A stretch of DNA of 64,000 bases from Diatrype stigma. Its lineage: Eukaryota > Ascomycota > Sordariomycetes > Xylariales > Diatrypaceae. The stretch spans positions 159,957 through 223,956 of the forward strand of contig JAKJXP020000080.1 in the NCBI GenBank assembly GCA_022225965.2, given 5' to 3'. A program made the translations under genes and the position numbers. The notes below the pieces were generated by a model. The model was given only the letters and a program-made list of their open reading frames with translations. It was not told the DNA's origin and did not search any database. This document shows positions 57,757-64,000 of this stretch, in pieces (positions within the stretch are counted from its first letter, which is position 1; each line of letters opens with the position of its first letter).

Positions 57757-60700
57757 CTAGGCTTGCTGCTGCTGGTTCGCCATCTCGCTCAGTTTAGCCT
57801 TCTCATCGTCCGTCAGGTTGTTGTACCATTCGCTGAAACCGGCTACGTTGTCCCGGGCTGCCTGGACGAAGAATTCTGTCAAGTAACCCTGTGTCTCATC
57901 GTCCCTGTGACGCAGGTTGCTCTGGTCAAAGTAGCTCATCAGGCTGTTCTTAGTACCACCAAGAGCGAGGTCTACCATGTCCGGATCGTCCTCCCAGCCG
58001 TCATCGTCGTGTTCTTCGTCGGCGAACTCGGCAGCCGCAGCAGCCGCGGCGACGGAAGCGCTTCTTACCCCAGAAGCTGAGAGCAGCTCCTCAATAAGGA
58101 CTTTCAAGATCTTCAGGGGTGCGGGTATAATGGTGTATTGGTCGGGGTTCTGCTTGGATCGAGACCTAGTCATAATCCTATCACTCTCTGGTATTATGAG
58201 ATCACCCCTGACCATTGTCTGATTGACGCGGGCATCATTCAGGCCAAAGATTTTCGAAAGAGCGATGACGCTGCCGTAAATGTTAGCCTAGAGTCCGTAC
58301 TTAGCTTTTGGGCTAGACTTACTTCTGTCGAATCTCCTCGTAACCAGCAAAGTTCACTGAGTTCTCCAGCCATTTGCTGAGGACGACTTGCAAACCACTC
58401 TGGCCTTCAATTTCAATGGAGCTGAGGAACTCCACAACGTCGTGGGCGCCGACAAGGGAAAGTCTCGCAAAGACAAGTATGAGGGACTGGATGAACGAAG
58501 CAGCTTCGGCGGTAGCTAGTCGAGTGGCTACGGCCCGTAGCAACTGGGGTAAGAATGGTCCTAGTCGCTCATGTCCTGCCTTCTCGACCAGTTCAGCTGC
58601 AAGGCCACCGACCTCAGAGGCAGCGTTATCCTCAATGCCGGTTCCGAGGAGTCGGTCAATGATGTGAAGGCAGACCTCTAGGCCGGACCTGCCATTCTCG
58701 TCGCGATAATTGAACATCTGCTCATGGTCATGAGAAAGGAGGTACTTGACGGACTCAGCGCCCGGTCTCAGTATCTCGCCCTCAGTGCTTTCCATAAGCA
58801 ATCTGCTCAGCTTGGGTAACGTGGTGGCAACAAAACCGGGTGGGAGCGGCTCCGAGCCATATTGTGTCAGTGAAGTCATCAACTCCGTCGCAAACTATAT
58901 CATCCCGATGGTTAACTTTGGCTCACATACAGTGATAACAACGATGCGGAAACATAGTGAACTTACGGTTACCAATGGATCGTCCGATGTGACAGTAGCT
59001 ACATCGAATGCGCCAATCAACGAGGGTAAGACCTTTTGGCAGAGGGCCTGGTATGATGCAGGGTCTGGCATAGCCTGGACGAGATCCTCGAAGGCTTCAC
59101 AGATGAGCATTGTAACCTACAGCGACATGAAACGTTAGTTAACATGAGGTTTTGGACGGCAGATGAGGACAGACTAAGAGCACCTAGTAGGACTCGTAGT
59201 TTAAAAGGCTGATATCTTACCTGGAAGTTCGTGGCGGCATGCTTAGCAATCAAGAACAACAGATCAAGGGCAGAGAAATTGTTGGATATAGCGATCCGGG
59301 TATCGATGAAAATGGCGGCTCGAAGTGTTTCTGCCAAGGTCACTAGCAGGTCGTCTGCATCTTCGATCTCGGTCATATCCTTTCCTGCAATCCATTGGGA
59401 AATTGCGTTGACCACCTTGGCCTGAGTTTCGGGGTTGTGACCTGGGACGGTGCCCTGTCCATCTCCCTTGATGAAGCCTTCGACTGCTTTCATGCAAGCC
59501 ACCTGGACTAACTCAGAGCTCTCCCCCGTGATGGCTTCAATGGTCCGATCCATCAGTGCCGCAGCCATTCCATTGCATTGAACGAATAGTCCACCTAATA
59601 GATAGCCCCGTCCCCGTAGCAAAGGTTGGTCCGCTTGATTGATCGCATATTCGACGAGTTCCAGGTAGGCTTGGGTGATCTCCGGAGAAACGGGCTTACT
59701 GCTCTCGATAAAATCGCTGACAAGCATGTTAAGCAAGTAAAGCGCGGCTTCCTGGCTCCTCCACAAGGCTGGGTTGCCGGTAAACAGAGACTTGGTATAC
59801 GCAAATAGACCTTCCAATGCCCCTTGGTTCAACCAGTCGTGGCCTAGCTTGATGAGGAGATCACCCGATGCCGTGCGAGGAGTATAGTTGGCGCTTACCG
59901 ACGTTTCCTCGGCTAGGTACAAAGACACATCAATATCCCATAGTTCCTCCTCTTCTTGAGTAATGCGAGCGTAGGAGGTGGCGAGCTTCATTATGTCTAG
60001 CACCCATGGCGTCTCATGGGCGGAAGCATGAGCACTAAGCTGACCGTCAAGCTCCTTGCGAACAGGGGGTGCTTTTAGGCAGCCGTTCAAGAAGTCAAGC
60101 TCCTCAAGTACGAGGAAGTCCAGGGTATAGGGGAGACCATCTGAGTCCTCCAGTCTGCCTTGTGACCCGCTCTCGATGTACATCTGCTCGTATGCCGGTT
60201 CGAGGAGCGAGAGTTCTTCCCAAACCGATTGGAAGAAGTGTGGAGTCTCCGGGAGCAAGAGCTGGGGGAAGACGGTCTTGACAGTGAGAAGACATTTCAC
60301 CACCTGCAGCTTGAGGGCGACCAGTCCATTCCAGATCTCCGGCTGTGCGCTCGATGAAGTATCCGCGTCGGGCAGGCGTTGTTTCAATATCTGGTGGAAG
60401 AAAGGGAACCATCCCTTCAAGGCCTGATCGGCGAAGGTCTGAACCTCTTCGGGATGTTCATCCTTGATAATATCCATAAGATTGAAGCATCCTCGGAAGA
60501 CGGCGATGGCAAGAGCCCGTAGAATAGGTTTTCGGTTCTGATCGAGCGCAACGTCGTATACGACCTTGACAATATCGCGGGCCATGGAGAAGAATTGATC
60601 GTCGCTCAAGCACTCGTCGACTAGATCGCCGAGGACCTTGAGAGCGCCATGGATTTGCCCATCATTCCCAGTGGGGATGACACCGAGCAGCGTGGGGAGG

Positions 60701-61175
60701 AGAGTTGGCCAATGGTCCGGGAAGTCAACATTGGCGATCTTGCCAACGGCGTAGCTACAACATTGTCTCCATTAGCCAAGCCCCATCAAAGGCGATGAAC
60801 AAGATCACGGGGACCACATCAGTGTTGGTAACGGTTCGATGCGTACCTGGCGGCAGTCTTGATCTTGCGGTCATCGATATTGATGGCAAGTCCTAATACG
60901 GCAGGGCGAATCTGCTCCTTGACGGCCTCTGCAATGGGAATTGTCGGGCCCTCGTCGCCCTCACCGCTCCAATTCCGCTCGATAAACAGCCTCAAGGAAC
61001 TGAGAGCAGCCTGTCGAATCTCGGCAGAAACGGAGGAGTGACCGGCGACGTTGGCCAGCGAGAGGGGGTATGCGGGATTCGACTGGGCGTTCTTCAAGTC
61101 GAGCTCGGCCTGCTTTCGAGGGCCTTCGGCGGCCAGCTGCGTGTTTGCCAGGACTTGGACGAGCTGGTCCTCCAT
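57757..61175 (-). CDS. KAP114: Importin beta-family receptor KAP114 / importin-9
   Basis: Five exons (61175-60847, 60754-59221, 59116-58967, 58894-58323, 58270-57757) give 1032 residues, the expected karyopherin size. The protein carries cargo such as TBP and histones H2A/H2B into the nucleus and responds to RanGTP. Exon 1 encodes the N-terminal Ran-binding HEAT repeats (DQLVQVLANTQLAAEGPRKQ, RQAALSSLRLFIERNW, IRPAVLGLAI). Joins restore TAASYAVGKIANVDFPDHWP, AATNFQVTMLICEAFEDL, DPLVTFATELMTSLTQ and EEIRQNVIALSKIFGL. The acidic insert EEEELWDIDVSLYLAEETS followed by TASGDLLIKL is typical of the importin-9/Kap114 group and separates it from Kap95. The acidic EEHDDDGWEDDPDMVDLA near the C-terminus supports the same. 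All introns have GTAAGT-like donors and CTAAC/TTAAC branch sites. Confidence 0.93.
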
Positions 61176-62145
61176 GGTGAATGCAGGTATAGGTACCAAA
61201 CTAGTGTGTAGTGTGTTCAGTTGATTAGACGAAATCGGGTGATCTTTAACTCTGGGTCCGTTGGGCCAGAAGAAACAGCGGTCGGATTGGGATCGGGACC
61301 GTCTTGATATAATATGTAAGATGTGGGATGTGTTGGAGTGAGCAGCCCCATACACCACAGAGAAGCACAGAAGCAGAGAAGGTTAAGAAGTTTGGTGTAG
61401 TATTGTGGTGTAGGTAGTATTGTGTTCTAGTATTGTGTTCTAGTATTATACCCTCCCCTCAATAAATCCAGATTATATGTGGAAGTAGGTACGAAGTGGA
61501 AGTGTTCCTGCCAAGGTTTGTTAGCAAGGTTAGGTACCTATTGTCTACCTGGCAGCTACTGTAGGTATGTATGTATGTATGGATGTATGTATGGATGTAT
61601 GTAGGTACTGTGCTACCTACTCGACCCCGCGATGGTTGATCAGTGCGACCGACGCGTTTGGGCAACCGTTTTTTAAGAGCGGGGCATTGACTGGCTGGGA
61701 GGGGTTCAAGCTTTGATGTTCTTTTCTACGTAAATAAGCCCAACGGAAAGCGCCACGTGCATCTACGATGTACCTGCATTATAAAGACGACTACGAAGTA
61801 CCTAGATAGAGTTTCCAGATATGAAACTGTCATTAGGCGCTTTGGTAGAAACCAACTAGACGAAACACAACTGCATGTACCTAGGCTGCTAGGTAGATAC
61901 TACATACGTACAACAGGCACCTATATGTATGTAGATACATACATACATATATGTAGTGTGCACACCCCGGCCTCATAAGGTTCTATAGTTCAAGTTGCTA
62001 TACCTACCATCCTACATACCTACCCAAGGTCCCTAGTTCAAAGTATTCACATAGACTCAGGGGCTTGCTTATTGACACGAGCTGTGTTGACCACTTGGGT
62101 TATCCAATACCCAAAGGCAATACCCAAAAGCAATACCCAAAAGCA
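61176..62145. other. Divergent promoter region of KAP114 and REV7
   Basis: About 970 bases. Contains AGTATTGTGTTCTAGTATTG duplications at about 61419-61445, GTATGTATG-type repeats at 61564-61605, ATACATACATACATATATG at 61937-61955, and the 13-bp tandem repeats that abut the REV7 start. Confidence 0.6.
62105..62143 (+). repeat. Three 13-bp tandem repeats abutting the REV7 start codon
   Basis: Three CAATACCCAAAAG units (the first with one change) run to 62143; the next CAATG, where a fourth unit would begin, supplies the chosen REV7 start codon at 62146. Confidence 0.9.
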
Positions 62146-63006
62146 ATGCCTCAACCACCACCGAACCATCCATCCCAAGGCCCGTCCATCCCCTTGGCCC
62201 AGGCCTCCCACCTGCTAACTACCTTCACCCATTTTCTCACCGTCTGCATACATAACATTCTCTACTACCGCAACATCTATCCAGCCCAGACCTTTCTCAC
62301 CAGCCGGGCCTACAACCTCCCGGTCCACCAGTCCCGGCACCCGAAAGTCTGCTCCTGGATCCGGGATGCCGTCGACGCCCTCAAGGCCCAGCTGGTGCGG
62401 GGGTCCGTGGAGCGAATCGCCGTCGTCGTCTATGACGACAGGGCCAGGGTCATGGAGCGCTGGATGTTCGACGTCGCCGCCTTCCCGGCCTGGACCGGTT
62501 TCAAGGAGGGCAAGGTGCAGCAGCGGAGGGAAGAGGACGACGAAGGCGACAGCCGTACGGAGGATGCCGCTGCAACGGGAACGGGACCCGGCGCGGCAGC
62601 GACCAAGGTGAACTGGGCCAATGTCCATGAGGAGCTGCGTGCCTCCATCCGGAAACTCGCCTACGCTGGCGAGAAGATGGCCCCGCTCCCCGAAGGATGC
62701 ACCTTCACCATCGCCGTGGAGTTGAGGGAGGAAGGGGAAGCCCCCATCGGGGTCCGCATAGCTCTGTCCCCCCATGTGCGAATTATGCCTGGCTAACGCT
62801 GTAAGCAGCACCCGCAACCCTGGATACCGGCACAGTCGAATCTACAGACACAGTCTAAAGAAAGGCCGACTGCAGGCGAAGACGTCGGGGGCGCAAAGAC
62901 AGTACCGCTCCGCGCAGTAGAGGCCGGGCCACTGTTTTTTGAATGTTGGGTCGAGGAGGGCAAGGCGAAATCAGAGCTTTCATCAGCCATGTCATCAGCA
63001 TCATGA
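62146..63006 (+). CDS. REV7: HORMA-domain protein REV7 (DNA polymerase zeta subunit, MAD2B)
   Basis: Exons 62146-62751 and 62809-63006 give 267 residues. Rev7 is the accessory subunit of translesion polymerase zeta, linking Rev3 and Rev1. The HORMA fold is seen in HLLTTFTHFLTVCIHNILYY, YPAQTFLTSRAYNLPVHQS, HPKVCSWIRDAVDAL, ERIAVVVYDDRARVMERWMF and WANVHEELRASIRKLAYAGE. Exon 2 supplies the safety-belt end HPQPWIPAQSNL, KTVPLRAVEAGPLFFECWVE, without which the fold would be incomplete. The intron is 57 nt with GGCTAAC branch and GCAG acceptor, but its donor GTCCGC is unusual; no other GT nearby gives a usable intron and frame. A 62-base acidic/Ala loop (residues about 128-160) is inserted before the WANVHEEL helix. 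The frame is open upstream to an ATG at 62065, but the first 27 codons would be largely tandem-repeat product. Confidence 0.88.
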
Positions 63007-63423
63007 CGAGATTGTTCCGAAGTTTACTGATTGAGCGAATTACGAAGTCCCAGGCTTTGACAAGAGGGGAACCAGAACTACCCGTATGATCTGCACGCGG
63101 ACCGTCCACTGTAATAGTTATGTCGGTTCCGGCCGAATTGAGGACAGCATAGGTAAGGCAAGAACAGGGCGGGTTTTCGTACGCTTATGAGAACTCATCC
63201 GATGGGTCTACGTAGGGACTCATCCTGTGATATCGTTTGGTCTATCGGTGCTCCTGCAGTAGCCTGGTATTGGAGGGAGGCAGGGATGGCAAGTCAACTA
63301 ATAACATGATACGTGTTAATCAAGAAGCTATACACCCTTTTATTAGACCTAGGGTGCTGGCCGATCCTTAAAGCATGAAATATTGCTCTTCATCTGTTTG
63401 CCTGCCTGCCTGCCTCTAACTCT
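63007..63423. other. Spacer between convergent REV7 and P450 genes
   Basis: About 420 bases containing both 3' ends and a CCTGCCTGCCTGCC run at about 63401-63414. Nothing else seen. Confidence 0.55.
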
Positions 63424-63884
63424 TCAAGTCGCCGCCGGAATCAGACGACACAGCACGCCATCGCGCAGGGTGAGCGACAGAGTCAGCTGCTCGCGCCATC
63501 CATCGGCCGGGACCGGGTCCTCGTCCGGATCAAGGCCGCGGCTCTCGATGGCTTCGAAGGCGCGCAGCAGGCGCGCCACGGTGTACGAGGCCTCGGCCAG
63601 GGCGAACTTCTGGCCGGGGCAGATGCGCGGCCCGCCGTTGAAGGGCAGGTACTCCCAGCCGGGGCGGAGACCTTCACCGGGCGCCCACCGCTCCGGCCGG
63701 AACGCGTCCGCGTCCGACCCGAAGAACTCCCGCCGCCGGTGCATCACGAACGTGCTGTACGTGACCACGCTGCCCCGCTTCACGAACAGCGGCGACCGCC
63801 CGTCGGGCCCCCCGCCGCACGGCACCACCGTGTCGCGGTGCGCCATCCGGCTGTTCGTCGCGATGGGGGGGAAGCATCGGAGCG
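63424..63884 (-). CDS. Cytochrome P450, CYP52-like, last exon only
   Basis: C-terminal 153 or so residues of a microsomal P450, read from 63884 to the stop at 63424. The exon opens after a good acceptor (GCTAAC ... CCAACCAG) with LRCFPPIATNSRMAHRDTVV, then GGGPDGRSPLFVKRGS, the FRPERW meander and the heme loop PFNGGPRICPGQKFAL with the cysteine ligand, and ends at a complete LIPAAT tail. The GGGPDG insertion and NGGPRICPGQ form are typical of CYP52 and related fungal families that hydroxylate alkanes and fatty acids at the terminal carbon. The rest of the gene, including the ExxR helix and I-helix, lies upstream of the intron and beyond the window edge, so neither activity nor exact family can be settled. 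Confidence 0.88.
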
Positions 63885-63971
63885 CTGGTTGGAGGGGGGG
63901 AGGGGAGGAGGGGCTGGTTGTTAGCTGCGTTTGGTATGGGTGGATGAGGGGGGAAAAGAAAATAGAGAGGA

Positions 63972-63998
63972 GGGGGGGGGGGGGGGGGGGGGGGGGGG
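63972..63998. repeat. 27-base G tract at the window edge
   Basis: Twenty-seven consecutive G, equal to a C tract in the P450 intron on the coding strand. It could be a real homopolymer or an assembly or sequencing artefact near a contig end. Confidence 0.9.
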
Positions 63999-64000
63999 TA

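Overview
The window looks like nuclear DNA of a filamentous ascomycete (Pezizomycotina, probably Sordariomycetes). Nearly every gene is a recognisable eukaryotic or fungal family, and genes are split by short introns (about 50-200 nt) with GTAAGT-type donors, CTAAC/CTGAC branch sites and CAG/TAG acceptors. Wide spacers are full of TAGGTA/TACCTA words and microsatellites. I rebuilt exon structures by hand. For each spliced gene the exons sum to a multiple of three and the joins restore family motifs. No rRNA, CRISPR array, bacterial operon or viral gene was seen.

Layout. 1-5185 (+) is the 3' part of the pyrimidine enzyme URA2 (CPSase, dead DHOase-like domain, ATCase). 6240-7184 (+) is a pyridoxamine-phosphate-oxidase-like FMN protein. 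7185-19108 is a gene desert of almost 12 kb with microsatellites and, at 16920-17890, an undescribed-looking element: 47-bp perfect terminal inverted repeats enclosing CAGCTG-rich minisatellites, a tRNA-like pol III promoter and repeated GACCGTC words. 19109-20353 (+) is an unknown helical/disordered protein, and 22419-23312 (+) is the ER permease chaperone SHR3. Then follow, all on the minus strand, a secreted galactose oxidase (23969-26704), an RTA1-family membrane protein (28569-29788), ACC deaminase (30460-32023), a mitochondrial 3-hydroxyisobutyrate dehydrogenase (33009-34265) and a Bqt4-like APSES protein with a tail anchor (35704-37069).

39608-42440 (+) is RhoGDI, with a 2.1-kb first intron that holds a 356-codon ORF in frame with the RhoGDI core, suggesting a second, long isoform. 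Next are a PPG1-type PP2A-like phosphatase (43522-44640, -), a zinc-knuckle protein (47335-50247, +), an acidic-tailed Cys-rich ORF (51369-51893, +), a Gfo/Idh/MocA oxidoreductase (52727-54057, +) and the PI31 proteasome regulator (55241-56599, +). PI31 is convergent with the importin KAP114/importin-9 (57757-61175, -). The window closes with the HORMA protein REV7 (62146-63006, +) and the last exon of a CYP52-like P450 (63424-63884, -) whose upstream intron runs into a 27-G tract at the window edge.

The genes are mostly unrelated housekeeping functions (pyrimidine synthesis, membrane traffic, nuclear import, proteasome, translesion synthesis) mixed with accessory oxidative and catabolic enzymes. 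I see no biosynthetic cluster. The two most interesting signals are the inverted-repeat element in the desert and the dual-promoter RhoGDI locus.
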